A stretch of 56,431 nucleotides of DNA from positions 1 to 56,431 of the forward strand of contig DYNF01000018.1 of the NCBI GenBank assembly GCA_020721205.1, given 5' to 3'. The position numbers and the translations under genes were made by a program. Below the pieces are notes generated by a model that did not search any database, was not told the origin of the DNA, and saw nothing but the letters and a program-made list of their open reading frames with translations. The DNA comes from Prochloron sp. SulCav_FS08_3_32_3330. Lineage in GTDB: Bacteria > Cyanobacteriota > Cyanobacteriia > Cyanobacteriales > DYNF01. Shown here one piece after another: positions 8,033 through 17,532 of the stretch. Positions within the stretch are counted from its first letter, which is position 1; every line of letters begins with the position of its first letter.

Positions 8033-8875
8033 TTATAAAAATTTTAGCTGATCGCTGATCGCTTTAGCTAAACGAATATGTAAATGATGACTGGCTTTAT
8101 AAGCAAGATAATGGGCGCATGGAATCGTCGGCATTAAACTTAAATCCCCGATTAAATCTAACAGTTTATGACGCACAGGTTCATTTTCAAATCTTAAAGG
8201 AGGATTTAACCATTTTTCTTGATCACACACAAGAGCATTTTCTAAATTACCACCTTTAATTAACCCCATGGCTTTTAATTTTTCCACTTGATCCGCAAAA
8301 CCAAAAGTTCGCGCCGGGGCAATTTCCTCCACAAAAGAGTCTTTGTGAGGATTCCAACTGTGCCATTGATTCCCGATCGCCCGATAAGGAAAATCTATAC
8401 CGTAGGTAAAACGGGTTTCAGAGGAAGGTAAAACCGCCACAAACGCATCTCCTTCATAAATAGAGAGAGGATTAATAATTTTATAATTAGAAAATAAATT
8501 TTTATTATCCTCACAATTCTGTTGTAATTCAGCTTTTTGTAAAAAATCTAGCCAAATCTTAGCAGAACCGTCTAATAAAGGCACTTCAGCCCCATTAATC
8601 TCAATGCGCACATCATTGACACCAAAACCCGTTAAACCTGCCAATAAATGTTCAACGGTGCGCACTTTAGCGGATCCTTGAGTTAATTCTGTGGAAAGAG
8701 TCGTTTCACCAACGGAGGTTAAAGTTGCGGGTATAATAGGTCCGTTCGGTAGATCTACCCTGACAAAATAACGTCCTTGATTAGCTTTAGCCGGGAGTAA
8801 TTTTACTTGAGTAATTTCTCCAGAATGAAGCCCGATCCCTGAACATTCCACAGGATTTTTAATCGTAAAAGACAT
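8033..8875 (-). CDS. lpxC: UDP-3-O-acyl-N-acetylglucosamine deacetylase
   Basis: LpxC is the zinc-dependent deacetylase that commits UDP-GlcNAc derivatives to lipid A synthesis. Zinc ligands are visible as the His of TVEHLLAGL and the His/Asp pair of [10 protein letters not shown]. The N-terminal SGIGLHSG and the later ARTFGF motif are also present. At 280 aa it matches cyanobacterial LpxC, which lack the longer C-terminal tail of enteric enzymes. It follows bamA and precedes fabZ. An STRR block separates it from bamA and a structured relic from fabZ. Confidence 0.96.
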   Translation of the reverse strand: MSFTIKNPVECSGIGLHSGEITQVKLLPAKANQGRYFVRVDLPNGPIIPATLTSVGETTLSTELTQGSAKVRTVEHLLAGLTGFGVNDVRIEINGAEVPLLDGSAKIWLDFLQKAELQQNCEDNKNLFSNYKIINPLSIYEGDAFVAVLPSSETRFTYGIDFPYRAIGNQWHSWNPHKDSFVEEIAPARTFGFADQVEKLKAMGLIKGGNLENALVCDQEKWLNPPLRFENEPVRHKLLDLIGDLSLMPTIPCAHYLAYKASHHLHIRLAKAISDQLKFL

Positions 8876-8878
8876 AAT

Positions 8879-9186
8879 TGAGTTGATAGTTGACAGTTGA
8901 CAGTTGACAGTTAATAGTTAATAGTTAACCAGCAAGATGCTTGTATGACTAATGACTAATGACTAATGACAAATAACTAAATTGAGTTGATAGTTGATAG
9001 TTGATAGTTGACAGTTAATAGTTAATAGTTAATAGTTAACCAGCAAGATGCTTGTATTACTAATGACAAATGACCAATGACAAATGACCAATGACAAATG
9101 ACCAATGACAAATGACTAATGACCAATGACCAATGACAAATGACCAATGACAAATGACAAATGACAAATGACCAATGACAAATGAC
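8879..9186. repeat. Compound STRR block between bamA and lpxC
   Basis: A unit made of GTTGATA/GTTGACA heptamers, GTTAATA heptamers and the unique string ccagcaagatgcttgta occurs twice, at about 8879-8947 and 8978-9057. Each is followed by TGACTAA/TGACAAA heptamers. The second copy extends as TGACCAA/TGACAAA to the bamA stop. The inner AAGATGCTT is palindromic. This block occupies the whole 314-bp spacer. Confidence 0.85.
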
Positions 9187-9189
9187 GAT

Positions 9190-11259
9190 TTAAAATCTTT
9201 CACCGATGCCAAAATGAATTTTACTGTCACCAGCCTCATTTAAAGCATAGTCTACCCGAATCGGACCTAAAGGAGATTGGATTCGTACCCCTAAACCATA
9301 ACCAAAAGCATCGCCGGGTTTATTCCGCACTCCGGCAGGATTTCCGGGTACACTATCCCCAGTACCAAGATCCGTACCATAATCCATAAATAAAGCCCCC
9401 CCAATCACAGAAAACAGAGGAAAACGATATTCCGCCGTTGCCTGTAAATAAGAGCGTCCACTACCCACATCACCCTCCTCATAACCTCGGATCGAGTTGC
9501 TACCTCCAAGGGAAAAGGCTTCATAAGGCGGTAAATCCCCAATAATTGTTCCAGCTTGGATATTAAAAGCAATAGTTTGCGCTCCCTCACTTAATTTGAG
9601 ATATTCCACCGGAATATAATAACTATAACTACCTCGGATCCGGTTTAATAAAATACTACCTCCGCCAAAAGGTACAGTTTGTTCCATTCCTACCCGCAAT
9701 AAAGAACCACTGGTAGGCTGTAAAGCGTCATTACGACGATCTCGACTTGCCCCAAACTGTAAAGTAATTAAATCATCAATCCCATCCTCACTAAAACTGA
9801 GGGAATTTCCTAAAGCATCTACAGGGCTAGTATTACCATCCGCATCGGTGATTTCTACCCTTTGATATTCTAAACCCGTAGAAAAACGCCAATCCGCTTT
9901 TTCAAAAGGATTTGCGGGGAAAGGACGGGCAAAACTAATACCTCCCCCAGTGCGCACAATCCGGGGGCGATCGCCATTGGCTAAATCTATTTCTGGATTA
10001 CCATTATCAAAAATAAAGGAAATGGAACGGCTACGGAATAAATTTGCAGTATAAGAAGTACGGTAGGGATCCCCACCGATCCAAGGGTCTGTAAAACTTA
10101 AATCAAATAATAATTCATCTATCCCTAACTGTACTTCCCCCCCTAAAATTTGATTATTACCCCCCAAATTTTTCTGTTGATAACTCACCGTACCGAAAAG
10201 TCCACTAGCGGAACTAATCCCCGCCCCTGCCGCTAAAGAGCCTGTATTCCCTTCTACTACATCCACATTCACTACGACTTTACTAGGATCTTCCCCCGGA
10301 CTAAAAGATAAACGTACATCATCAAATAAACCTAGTCCGAAAACCCGTTGTAAATCTCTTTGAGCCATATTCCGGTTAAAAATATCCCCGGATTTTAATT
10401 CCACTTCCCTCGTAATAATAAAATCTTTTGTAACTCCTTCCACTTCCTCATCATTTTCATCAAAATATCTAACTTTAATATTTTCTACCACTCCTTCGGC
10501 AATAATTAAAGTAACTACTCCATCATCGGAAATTTCTGGAGAACCTACTACCTGAGCTAAATCATAACCTTGATCCGTATACCATTGATTTAAAGTTTTA
10601 ATATCCTCTTGTAAATCTTTTAAATTAAGAATTTTGCCATAATTATCGCCAAAAATTTCCTCTACCACTTCTTCGGGCAACACTGAATTTTCCGTACTAG
10701 GCGGAATATGTTGCACATCTACCTTCGTTAAAACAGGATTGGGATCCACTTGAAAAGTTACTCTTACCCCTAACTCCGTATCTTCAGGAATTACCGTTAC
10801 ATCAGCAAATAAACCTGTTTCATACACCGCATTAACATCCCCTTGTAACTGAGTACGAGTAGTTTCCATTCCGGGGCGTGTTTCAATGGTATTGAAGATC
10901 AGATTTTCCAACTCTGGATCTAATTCCCCTGTTTTTTGTTTAACGACTATTTCCGCTACTAATACCCTTGGCTCGGATGTCTCATTTTGAGTAATAACTG
11001 TTCCCGAAGTATCAGAAGTTGGTACAGTAGGCTCAATTGCGATGAAAGAAAAGTTTTGTTTTAACGATTCTTCCTCCGTAGGCACAGAAAGTTCTTGAAA
11101 ATTAGCAGAAGGTATCTCTAAAGTTTGAGTAACACTTGAGGGATCTTCAAGGATTTCAGCAAAAGTCGGTTGAAACTCCACTAAGGGACTTAAAACCGCT
11201 AGAATCGTCACCATGACAGGAGTTAAAGGCAATTTCTTAGATTTCTTAGGCACGTCCAC
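9190..11259 (-). CDS. bamA: Outer-membrane assembly factor, Omp85/BamA family
   Basis: Cyanobacterial Omp85 inserts beta-barrel proteins into the outer membrane and is the relative of chloroplast Toc75/OEP80. The 689-aa precursor has a signal-like N-terminus (residues 12-34). A proline/threonine-rich linker follows, then three POTRA-type domains at about 97-180, 180-265 and 265-340. The C-terminal 16-stranded barrel carries the conserved loop-6 motif SIRGYEEGDVGSG and ends in an aromatic residue (GIGERF), as outer-membrane barrels do. It lies upstream of lpxC-fabZ-lpxA, the usual envelope cluster order. Three rather than five POTRA domains is normal in cyanobacteria. Confidence 0.95.
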   Translation of the reverse strand: MDVPKKSKKLPLTPVMVTILAVLSPLVEFQPTFAEILEDPSSVTQTLEIPSANFQELSVPTEEESLKQNFSFIAIEPTVPTSDTSGTVITQNETSEPRVLVAEIVVKQKTGELDPELENLIFNTIETRPGMETTRTQLQGDVNAVYETGLFADVTVIPEDTELGVRVTFQVDPNPVLTKVDVQHIPPSTENSVLPEEVVEEIFGDNYGKILNLKDLQEDIKTLNQWYTDQGYDLAQVVGSPEISDDGVVTLIIAEGVVENIKVRYFDENDEEVEGVTKDFIITREVELKSGDIFNRNMAQRDLQRVFGLGLFDDVRLSFSPGEDPSKVVVNVDVVEGNTGSLAAGAGISSASGLFGTVSYQQKNLGGNNQILGGEVQLGIDELLFDLSFTDPWIGGDPYRTSYTANLFRSRSISFIFDNGNPEIDLANGDRPRIVRTGGGISFARPFPANPFEKADWRFSTGLEYQRVEITDADGNTSPVDALGNSLSFSEDGIDDLITLQFGASRDRRNDALQPTSGSLLRVGMEQTVPFGGGSILLNRIRGSYSYYIPVEYLKLSEGAQTIAFNIQAGTIIGDLPPYEAFSLGGSNSIRGYEEGDVGSGRSYLQATAEYRFPLFSVIGGALFMDYGTDLGTGDSVPGNPAGVRNKPGDAFGYGLGVRIQSPLGPIRVDYALNEAGDSKIHFGIGERF

Positions 11260-11351
11260 ACACCAAAATAAAGGTCAAGTTAAAATTTAGAATAAAAATT
11301 TGTAATTTTTAGATCTGTGTAATCTATCTGATCACAGAATCGGTACTTATC

Positions 11352-11475
11352 ATTGGTCAGTTGTCATTGGTCATTGGTCATTGGTCATTGGTTATTTGTC
11401 ATTGGTTATTTGTCATTGGTCATTGGTCATTTGTCATTGATCACTGGTAACTGGTAACTGGTAACTGGTAACTGC
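11352..11475. repeat. STRR array upstream of bamA
   Basis: Heptamers TTGGTCA, TTGGTTA and TTTGTCA are followed by ACTGGTA units. TTGGTCA is one of the classical cyanobacterial STRR heptamers. The array occupies the middle of the 367-bp spacer between tyrA and bamA; bases 11476-11565 show no recognised feature. Confidence 0.85.
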
Positions 11476-11565
11476 AATGACGTTACATTATATCAGACCT
11501 TTTTGACTAAGGATAATTAAGATTGTTCCACTAATTTTATGATTCTGTTCGCAAATTGTTCGATG

Positions 11566-11618
11566 TGGTGCTTTAGCGCTATAGAATTGTGGCGCTGAAG
11601 CGCAACAACGAACCTATT
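11566..11618. repeat. Palindromic repeat R2 (GCGC variant)
   Basis: Strings gctttagcgct and ggcgctgaagcgcaacaacgaacct belong to a dispersed family with cores TTTAGCGCT / GGGCTTTAGCCC and ends of the AGGTTCGTTGTTG type. It lies directly after the tyrA stop and could act as its terminator. The 12768-12800 copy after the MCE gene is similar. Confidence 0.6.
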
Positions 11619-11626
11619 TTTTTAGA

Positions 11627-12466
11627 TCACAAAAAATTAGGACGTGCCTGTTGATTTTGCTTTAATTTCTGTTCTAAATTTGTCCAATTTTCGTTATTAA
11701 TATCCTCAATAATTTGATCTAAATTTTCCCTATATTCTAGTAGCGATCGTAATAATTCCTGTGAATTATATTTTGCCATCATTAAGCCTAATTCTGGATT
11801 TCCTCCTCCTACTCTGCTAGTATCTTTAAAACCCGAACTTGCTAAATTTTTCGCTAATTCTAACACTTTTAAATTTTTTTCCTTTAAACAAGATTGAATT
11901 AAACTACCACTAATCATCACAGGTAAATGGGAAATCCAAGCCACAGCTTGATCATGTTCTTCTGGAGAACAAAAATATAAACGACTGTTTAATAATTTAA
12001 TAATTTCTGTCATTAAATCTATCGCTTTTTGAGGAGTTTGTTCTGTGGGAGTAAGGACATAAGGAGCATTATCAAAAAGACCAATAAAACCTGAATCTAC
12101 ACCGCTTTGGGTAGTTCCTGCCATCGGATGTCCGCCAATAAAATTAGACCATAATTCACTCAATTTAGGGACAATTTTACCTTTAACTGAACCCACATCT
12201 GTAATAATCGTTTCCGGTTTTAAATAAGGGATTAAATCTTGCACTGTAGAAATAATTGCCTCAATCGGAGTACAAATAAAAATTAAATCACATTGATTTA
12301 AAAGGCTGTACCCCTCACTAATTTCATCCACAATACCCCTTTCTAATGCCCGATCACGAGTTTTTTCCCTTTGTGACACTCCAAAAGTCCTAAAACCTTT
12401 TTCTCGCAGTTCTAAGCCCAAAGAACCGCCGATTAATCCTAAACCAATAATACCGATATTTTTCAT
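11627..12466 (-). CDS. tyrA: Prephenate/arogenate dehydrogenase
   Basis: TyrA performs the oxidative decarboxylation in tyrosine synthesis; cyanobacterial enzymes mostly use arogenate and NADP. The Rossmann motif GLGLIGGSLG is at residues 7-16. Catalytic and substrate-binding elements include GGHPMAGTTQSGVDSG (active-site His) and AVAWISHLPVMIS. SRVGGGNPELG near residue 225 is also conserved. At 279 aa it is a monofunctional enzyme without a chorismate mutase or ACT domain. Arogenate specificity is inferred from lineage rather than proven by a residue I can check. Repeats flank it on both sides, so it is probably transcribed alone. Confidence 0.93.
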   Translation of the reverse strand: MKNIGIIGLGLIGGSLGLELREKGFRTFGVSQREKTRDRALERGIVDEISEGYSLLNQCDLIFICTPIEAIISTVQDLIPYLKPETIITDVGSVKGKIVPKLSELWSNFIGGHPMAGTTQSGVDSGFIGLFDNAPYVLTPTEQTPQKAIDLMTEIIKLLNSRLYFCSPEEHDQAVAWISHLPVMISGSLIQSCLKEKNLKVLELAKNLASSGFKDTSRVGGGNPELGLMMAKYNSQELLRSLLEYRENLDQIIEDINNENWTNLEQKLKQNQQARPNFL

Positions 12467-12479
12467 AGTTAGTTACTTG

Positions 12480-12560
12480 TTTGTTGTTGGGCTTCAGCCC
12501 TAATCAGGTTTGTAGTTGGGCTTCAGCCCTAATCAGGTTTGTAGTTGGGCTTCAGCCCTA
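12480..12560. repeat. Tandem 29-bp R2 repeats
   Basis: About 2.8 direct copies of a 29-bp unit, each containing the palindrome GGGCTTCAGCCC and the flank gtttgtagtt, lie upstream of tyrA. The last copy is interrupted by family A copy 2. Too few copies and no unique spacers, so not a CRISPR array. Confidence 0.75.
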
Positions 12561-12742
12561 GGGTGTTTTCATTCTTTTTTTTCAACGGGTTAAAACCCGT
12601 TGCTACCCAAACAAAACCCGTCTTTACGGGTTATATAATTAAATATTAACTAATATTAAAAAATTAAACCTGCGTATGCCTGTTTTGCTTATGTAGCAAC
12701 AGGTTTCAACCTGTTGCTTTTTGGAGAATGAAAACGCCCTGC
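12561..12742 (+). mobile_element. MITE-like element, family A copy 2
   Basis: A complete element, from GGGTGTTTTCATTC to GAATGAAAACGCCCTGC. Internal hairpins are AACGGGTTAAAACCCGTT, ACCCGTctttACGGGT, CCTGCgtatGCCTG (imperfect), and GCAACAGGTT/AACCTGTTGC with matched changes in both arms. TTCAGCCCTA is repeated on both sides (12551-12560 and 12743-12752), consistent with a target-site duplication. The target is an R2 palindrome. Confidence 0.88.
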
Positions 12743-12797
12743 TTCAGCCCTACTAGGTTTCCCTATTAATTTTTAGCGCTAAAGCGCAACAACGAAC

Positions 12798-14186
12798 CTA
12801 TTTTTTTTCTAACAAAGGTTGAGCAGGAATATTAAGATTAGATTTAGGTAAAGGAGGAGCAAATGTTAATTCCTGATCCGGTTTTTTCTCCGTTTCAACT
12901 ATTGCTGGAGGCGGATTTTGTTCGGGTAAATCTAAATTTTCCTGTTGCATTTCTAAGGTTTCCTGTTGTGATTCTAACATTTGCACAACTTCAATTTGAT
13001 TTTCTAATTGATCCGTAGAAGAAACTAGATTACTTAAACCATTAACTAACCTTAAAAGATTACTGCGAAATTCAGGATTTCCCGTTAATTGATCTAAATC
13101 TGAAGTAATTTTTTGAGTATTAGAAAAAGTTACTCTCGCCGCATCTAAAGTTTGTTGTAACATAACTAAATTAGTAGAATCATTTAACCTTACTGACACA
13201 GCTTTTAAATTACCTGAAGCCTCCGCCGCATTAGCAGTTAAGGTCTCTAAATTATTCATTAAATTATTAATATCCGTCGGGTCTAAACTAGAATTTAATT
13301 CCGCTACCATTGGACTTAAATCTGTCATAATATTTTTCAATTCTCCACTGGTACTACTAATATTATTTAAAGTAGTAACTAAACTTCCTCTATTTTCCGA
13401 AACTAAACTATTCATATTACTAACTAAATCCGTTAATTCTTCGGCTGAATCCCCGTATTTTTTCGCCGTATTAGAAAATTGATTAGCCGTTAAAGATAAC
13501 TCATTAGAAGTTTCCCTTGCCACTTGACTAAAAGCGTTTGCAGTGGTAGAAATAGAGCTTAATTCTTGACGCACAGAAACCGATAAACGAGCTAATTCTT
13601 TACTTAATCCGGCGATTTCTTTAGCCGCTAAAGCCGTATTATCTAAAGTAGAATTAACCTTTTCTTCAAATATTGGTTTACTATAAGCCTCCGTTAAAGA
13701 GGTAGACATTCGCACCAACTCATTAAAACTTGAGCCGACTAGTCCTCGGTTTTTTAAGATATCACCGTTACAAATAATCACATTCGGATCACAATTTTTG
13801 GGATCAAGAGGATCCATAGATATTCCAGCAGAGGTTACTTCGGCTTTTGGGACAAGATCAAGAGTTGTTTCGCCAATTAAACCGCCTTGATTCGCCTCAA
13901 ACACCGTATCAGAAGGAATACGCAAATCAGGCTGAGTAATTTCTAGTTTAACATCAATTCCATTGGCACTACTTTGGACTCCGATGATTTTACCCACTTC
14001 AAAACCACGATAATAGACGGATCCCCCTTCCCTGAGTCCATTAGCGTTTTCAAAAGTGACTTCTACTATGTAACTACTAGAAGTAAATTTTATCCGTTTT
14101 AACCAGATAATACCACCGATTAAAATGATGGTAGTAAAAATGATCAGTAAACCCACTGATCCCTGTCGAAAAGTTCTTGATCTCAT
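12798..14186 (-). CDS. MCE-domain (MlaD-type) lipid transport protein
   Basis: MlaD-like proteins are the periplasmic lipid-binding part of an MCE ABC transporter; the family includes plastid TGD2/Ycf22-type proteins. The 462-aa chain has an N-terminal transmembrane anchor (residues 11-30, VGLLIIFTTIILIGGIIWL). An MCE domain follows at about 37-115 (VTFENANGLREGGSVYYRGFEVGKI, then QGGLIGETTLDLVP). A long helical region with repeated N-T/S-rich heptads spans about 160-400, and a proline-rich tail follows. The long helical region is typical of MCE proteins that form hexameric tunnels. No ATPase or permease gene is adjacent, as is usual in cyanobacteria. Confidence 0.88.
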   Translation of the reverse strand: MRSRTFRQGSVGLLIIFTTIILIGGIIWLKRIKFTSSSYIVEVTFENANGLREGGSVYYRGFEVGKIIGVQSSANGIDVKLEITQPDLRIPSDTVFEANQGGLIGETTLDLVPKAEVTSAGISMDPLDPKNCDPNVIICNGDILKNRGLVGSSFNELVRMSTSLTEAYSKPIFEEKVNSTLDNTALAAKEIAGLSKELARLSVSVRQELSSISTTANAFSQVARETSNELSLTANQFSNTAKKYGDSAEELTDLVSNMNSLVSENRGSLVTTLNNISSTSGELKNIMTDLSPMVAELNSSLDPTDINNLMNNLETLTANAAEASGNLKAVSVRLNDSTNLVMLQQTLDAARVTFSNTQKITSDLDQLTGNPEFRSNLLRLVNGLSNLVSSTDQLENQIEVVQMLESQQETLEMQQENLDLPEQNPPPAIVETEKKPDQELTFAPPLPKSNLNIPAQPLLEKK

Positions 14187-14348
14187 TGTGCCTCCTTATT
14201 TCATAATGATTTTAGATCATTATTTTTCATTATTTTTCAATATAAGCCAAAATTGAGAGTTTTTTAATTTAATTTTAGATTTTAGATTTTAAATTAGAGC
14301 TTAAACAATTTGTTTAGAGTTAGATTTTATCTGTTAATTAGAATTATA

Positions 14349-14447
14349 ATAGCCCTACACAGAAAAGTCTAACTAATAATTAATCATAATAGTGTTTTCG
14401 TCAATTCTCCTCCTCATTAGTTATTACTCATTACTAGACTTCTGTAA
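14349..14447. repeat. Dispersed repeat R3, copy split by family A copy 3
   Basis: This is the reverse-complement relative of 5151-5268. It shares the strings AGTCTAACTAATAATTAAT, ATAATAGTGTTTTCGTCAA and TTCTCCTCCTCATTAG. Its palindrome GACTTCTGTAA... resumes at 14617-14632 after the inserted element. The remainder of the 443-bp spacer (14187-14348) is AT-rich with TTTAGAT heptamers and no other feature. Confidence 0.7.
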
Positions 14448-14616
14448 GCAGGGCGTTTTCATTCTCCAAAAAGCAACGGGTTGAAACCCGTTGCTACATG
14501 AGCAAAACCTGCCTACGCAGGTTGAATTTTTTTAATATATAACCCGGGTCGACGGGTTTTATTTGGGTAGCAACAGGTTTTAACCTGTGGTCAAAAAAAG
14601 AATGAAAACGCGCTGC
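14448..14616 (-). mobile_element. MITE-like element, family A copy 3
   Basis: A complete element in the reverse orientation. Ends are GCAGGGCGTTTTCATTCT and AGAATGAAAACGCGCTGC. The hairpins have arms GCAACGGGTT/AACCCGTTGC, AACCTGC/GCAGGTT, ACCCG/CGGGT, and GCAACAGGTT/AACCTGTGG. TTCTGTAA flanks both sides (14440-14447 and 14617-14624). Removing the element and one flank restores the palindrome seen uninterrupted at 5154-5170. Confidence 0.9.
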
Positions 14617-14629
14617 TTCTGTAAGAAGT

Positions 14630-15541
14630 CTATTCTTCATACCAACTTGCTCTCCATGCTAACTCCGCTTCCACCACCGATCGCTCCTGTTGTTTTTGTT
14701 GATATTGTGTGCGTAAAATATTTAATCTTGGCAATAAATTATGAATATGATTACGTTGAGAGCTTAATAAAGGATCAGCAAATTCAATTTCCGATAATTT
14801 TAACCTAATTGCCGTAATTTTAGTTAAATTTCCTTCTTGGGAAGATTCAGGATTTTGAATTTCTACTAATAAATTTAAAATATTAGGAGGTCCACTGACC
14901 GTATCTTGAGCCTCATGAGCTTCGATCGCCATATCTAATAATTGAGGAGGAATTTTTAGGGGTAACATTCCACTTTCATGTAAGATATGATTAACCTTTT
15001 TTGAGATATTTTCTAATAGATAATAAATATTTTTTTCTATGTTTTGATACCATTCCACTAATGCCTCTGGATTTCTCGGTATTACGGTCGAGATAGAATT
15101 AATATTATCATCATTTAATAAATTTTCTAGGGATAATTCTTGATTAAAATTTTCCTGTGAGGTGCCGGGTGGAAAATCAGGAAGAATATCCCTTTGAAAA
15201 GACAAGGTTTGAGGTTGAGTAGTTAAATCTGGAGTCAGAGGATTTTGGAGCTTCTCCGTTAAAGGATTAAGTAATAATAATAAATCATCAGCGACTTTTT
15301 TCCCCGCCTCTTTTAATTTTTTTTGTAAATTTTGACGTTGATTTACAGATAAAGATAAGAAAGTATCAGGATAAGTTTGAGTACAAATTTGATATCCTGC
15401 TAAAATTAGCTGTTTTTGTACAGAATCTTTTAATAAATCCAAATATTTTCGATACAATTGAAGCAAGTCCACCGCCACATTGACGGTGCTTTCCTCTAAA
15501 TTGGCTAAATCTTGTTTGATTGTTTCAATGGATTTTGCCAT
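14630..15541 (-). CDS. Conserved cyanobacterial protein of unknown function
   Basis: The 303-aa soluble protein is largely helical. Residues 1-110 are rich in leucine heptads (IETIKQDLANLEESTVNVAVDLLQLYRKYLDLLKDSVQKQ), a polar linker spans about 110-150, and a second helical part (IRLKLSEIEFADPLL, then IHNLLPRLNILRTQYQQKQQERSVVEAELAWRASW) ends the protein. No enzyme motif, signal or membrane segment is seen. The C-terminal AELAWRASWYEE resembles the end of a long coiled coil. It lies upstream of the MCE gene and downstream of tsf on the same strand but with repeats on both sides, so no functional link can be drawn. Confidence 0.75.
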   Translation of the reverse strand: MAKSIETIKQDLANLEESTVNVAVDLLQLYRKYLDLLKDSVQKQLILAGYQICTQTYPDTFLSLSVNQRQNLQKKLKEAGKKVADDLLLLLNPLTEKLQNPLTPDLTTQPQTLSFQRDILPDFPPGTSQENFNQELSLENLLNDDNINSISTVIPRNPEALVEWYQNIEKNIYYLLENISKKVNHILHESGMLPLKIPPQLLDMAIEAHEAQDTVSGPPNILNLLVEIQNPESSQEGNLTKITAIRLKLSEIEFADPLLSSQRNHIHNLLPRLNILRTQYQQKQQERSVVEAELAWRASWYEE

Positions 15542-15594
15542 AAATAAATAATAAAACTCAAAATTAAAAACTAAAAAAAAAAGATTATTAAATT

Positions 15595-15655
15595 AGGTTT
15601 GTTGTTGGGCTTTAGCACGATTAGATTTAGTGCTAAATGCACCACAACAAACCTA
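15595..15655. repeat. R2 inverted repeat after tsf
   Basis: Outer arms AGGTTTGTTGTTG and CAACAAACCT, with inner arms around TTTAGCAC and GTGCTAAA, make an extended hairpin that reaches the tsf stop. It could end the rpsB-tsf transcript. Confidence 0.6.
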
Positions 15656-16315
15656 ATTAGCAGTCCCAGCTTGAGCCGCAACTTCTTCAGCAAAATTAGA
15701 TTCTTTTTTCTCGATTCCTTCCCCTAAAACAAAACGGGTAAAGCGTCGCACTTGGATATTTTCTCCTAATTGAGCTACAGTTTGTTTAACTAATTCTTCA
15801 ACGGTAATATTTTGATCCCGAATATAATCTTGATCCAATAAAGATAACTCTTTTAAGCGTTTTTGGATCCGACCTTCGACGATTTTCACTTTAATATTTT
15901 CAGGTTTATTGCCGAGGTCATCCCGTCCCATTTCAATTTCTGTCTCTTTTTGGACAATTTCTTGAGGAATATCCTCTTTTTTCACATATTCCACATTAGG
16001 ACAAGCCGCCACTTGCATGGCAATATCACGCACTAAAGACTGAAACTCCTCACGACGGGCAACAAAATCGGTTTCACAGTTAACTTCCACTAAGACACCG
16101 ATCCGTCCTCCGGTATGAATATAGCTATCTACTAAGCCTTCGGCGGCTACCCTACTCGCTTTTTTCTCAGCGGAGGTAATCCCTTTTTGCCGTAACCATT
16201 CGATCGCTTTTTCAAAATCCCCTTCAGTTTCTTTAAGGGCTTTTTTACAATCCATCATACCTGCGCCAGTTTTTTCGCGCAGAATTTTTACTTGTTTTGC
16301 TGAGATTTCAGCCAT
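15653..16315 (-). CDS. tsf: Elongation factor Ts
   Basis: EF-Ts exchanges GDP for GTP on EF-Tu during translation. The N-terminal UBA-like region reads [24 protein letters not shown], followed by the core signature [18 protein letters not shown]. The 220-aa length is the short cyanobacterial/plastid type with a single core repeat. It is the second gene after rpsB on the minus strand, the universal bacterial arrangement. A strong intercistronic stem-loop (16380-16447) separates them. Confidence 0.97.
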   Translation of the reverse strand: MAEISAKQVKILREKTGAGMMDCKKALKETEGDFEKAIEWLRQKGITSAEKKASRVAAEGLVDSYIHTGGRIGVLVEVNCETDFVARREEFQSLVRDIAMQVAACPNVEYVKKEDIPQEIVQKETEIEMGRDDLGNKPENIKVKIVEGRIQKRLKELSLLDQDYIRDQNITVEELVKQTVAQLGENIQVRRFTRFVLGEGIEKKESNFAEEVAAQAGTAN

Positions 16316-16379
16316 AATTTTTTACTCCTTTTAATTTGGTTTAAATAATTTTAAAATTGGGATTATTAAGCTGATCTAG

Positions 16380-16447
16380 TTGTAAGATGGAATAATACTT
16401 TTTGATTAATTATTTTAATCATTAAAATAAAATTATCCATCTTACAA
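16380..16447 (-). promoter_or_regulatory. rpsB-tsf intercistronic stem-loop
   Basis: TTGTAAGATGGA (16380-16391) pairs perfectly with TCCATCTTACAA (16436-16447) and continues with a bulge and four further pairs. It begins 7 nt after the rpsB stop. It may attenuate or process the transcript between the two genes; no long T-run follows the lower arm. Confidence 0.55.
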
Positions 16448-16453
16448 TTTTAA

Positions 16454-17248
16454 CTAAACTTCCGATTCTGCTTCATCTTCTTGGACGATTTCATCTTCAT
16501 CAATTTCATCGTCATTTTCATCTAATTCATCCTCAAACTCATCATAATCCTCATCAGGCTGTGCGTTACCATAACGCCCTTCATAAATAGCATCCGCTAA
16601 TTTACCCACAATTAATTTAATTGAGCGAATAGCGTCATCATTAGCAGGAATCGGAATATCTACAGGATCAGGATTACAATTAGTATCCAACATTGCCACA
16701 ATCGGAATACCTAATTTTTGACATTCTTGAATCGCATTATATTCCCGTCTTTGATCCACAATTACCACAATATCAGGAATTTTCCTCATATTTTTAATAC
16801 CACCAAGGTATTTTTGTAATTTGCTTAACTCCCGACGTAAAACAGAAGCTTCTTTTTTCGGGCGACGATCAATCGCGCCACTAGCGTCAAGTGCTTCTAA
16901 CTCTTTTAAATGATCAACTCTGGTTTTAATGGTTTCCCAGTTAGTTAGCATACCTCCAAGCCAACGCTGATTAATGAAATAAGCACCACAACGAGCGGCT
17001 TCTTTTTCAATAATTCCGGCGGCTTGACGTTTTGTGCCAATAAATAAAACTTTTTTGCCCTTAGCGGATGCTTTTCTCATATAATCATAAGCATCTTCCA
17101 TCAATTCGGCGGTTTGTACAAGGTCAATGATATGTACACCGTTACGCGCTGTGAAAATGTAAGGTGCCATTTTCGGATTCCAGCGACGAGTCTGATGTCC
17201 AAAATGGACACCAGATTCTAATAATTCAGCCAGAGAAACAACTGCCAT
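16454..17248 (-). CDS. rpsB: 30S ribosomal protein S2
   Basis: S2 is a late-assembling protein of the 30S subunit that bridges to S1. Signatures include [19 protein letters not shown] near the N-terminus and [33 protein letters not shown] in the middle. The core ends near residue 228. The remaining ~33 residues are a strongly acidic tail ([19 protein letters not shown] and so on), longer than in most bacteria. The gene heads the rpsB-tsf unit. Its start context contains GGAG 6-9 nt upstream. Confidence 0.97.
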   Translation of the reverse strand: MAVVSLAELLESGVHFGHQTRRWNPKMAPYIFTARNGVHIIDLVQTAELMEDAYDYMRKASAKGKKVLFIGTKRQAAGIIEKEAARCGAYFINQRWLGGMLTNWETIKTRVDHLKELEALDASGAIDRRPKKEASVLRRELSKLQKYLGGIKNMRKIPDIVVIVDQRREYNAIQECQKLGIPIVAMLDTNCNPDPVDIPIPANDDAIRSIKLIVGKLADAIYEGRYGNAQPDEDYDEFEDELDENDDEIDEDEIVQEDEAESEV

Positions 17249-17532
17249 AATTTTAAATTAACTCCTATTCGGGTTTAACCTCCATCTAAAGGGATTCTTT
17301 TACAGTTATCAGTTACCAGTGATTAAGTTAACTTAATTTTTCTTTACTGTTCACTGTTTTAGGAACACCCGAAGTTTTAGATGTGCGATTTTTTAGACAA
17401 CCTTGCCATAATATCATAAGCTTAGTTAATCAGACAAGTATTTTGTTGGGTGAATTTATTTGTTGATATGGGAGTATTATGGAAATTTGTTGCACAACAA
17501 AGTACAATAATTAATTATGAGGATTATCACTA

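Noticed and set aside
12480-12560. Possible CRISPR array from 29-bp direct repeats
   Set aside because: The copies abut with no unique spacers, and the unit is the palindromic R2 repeat found elsewhere.
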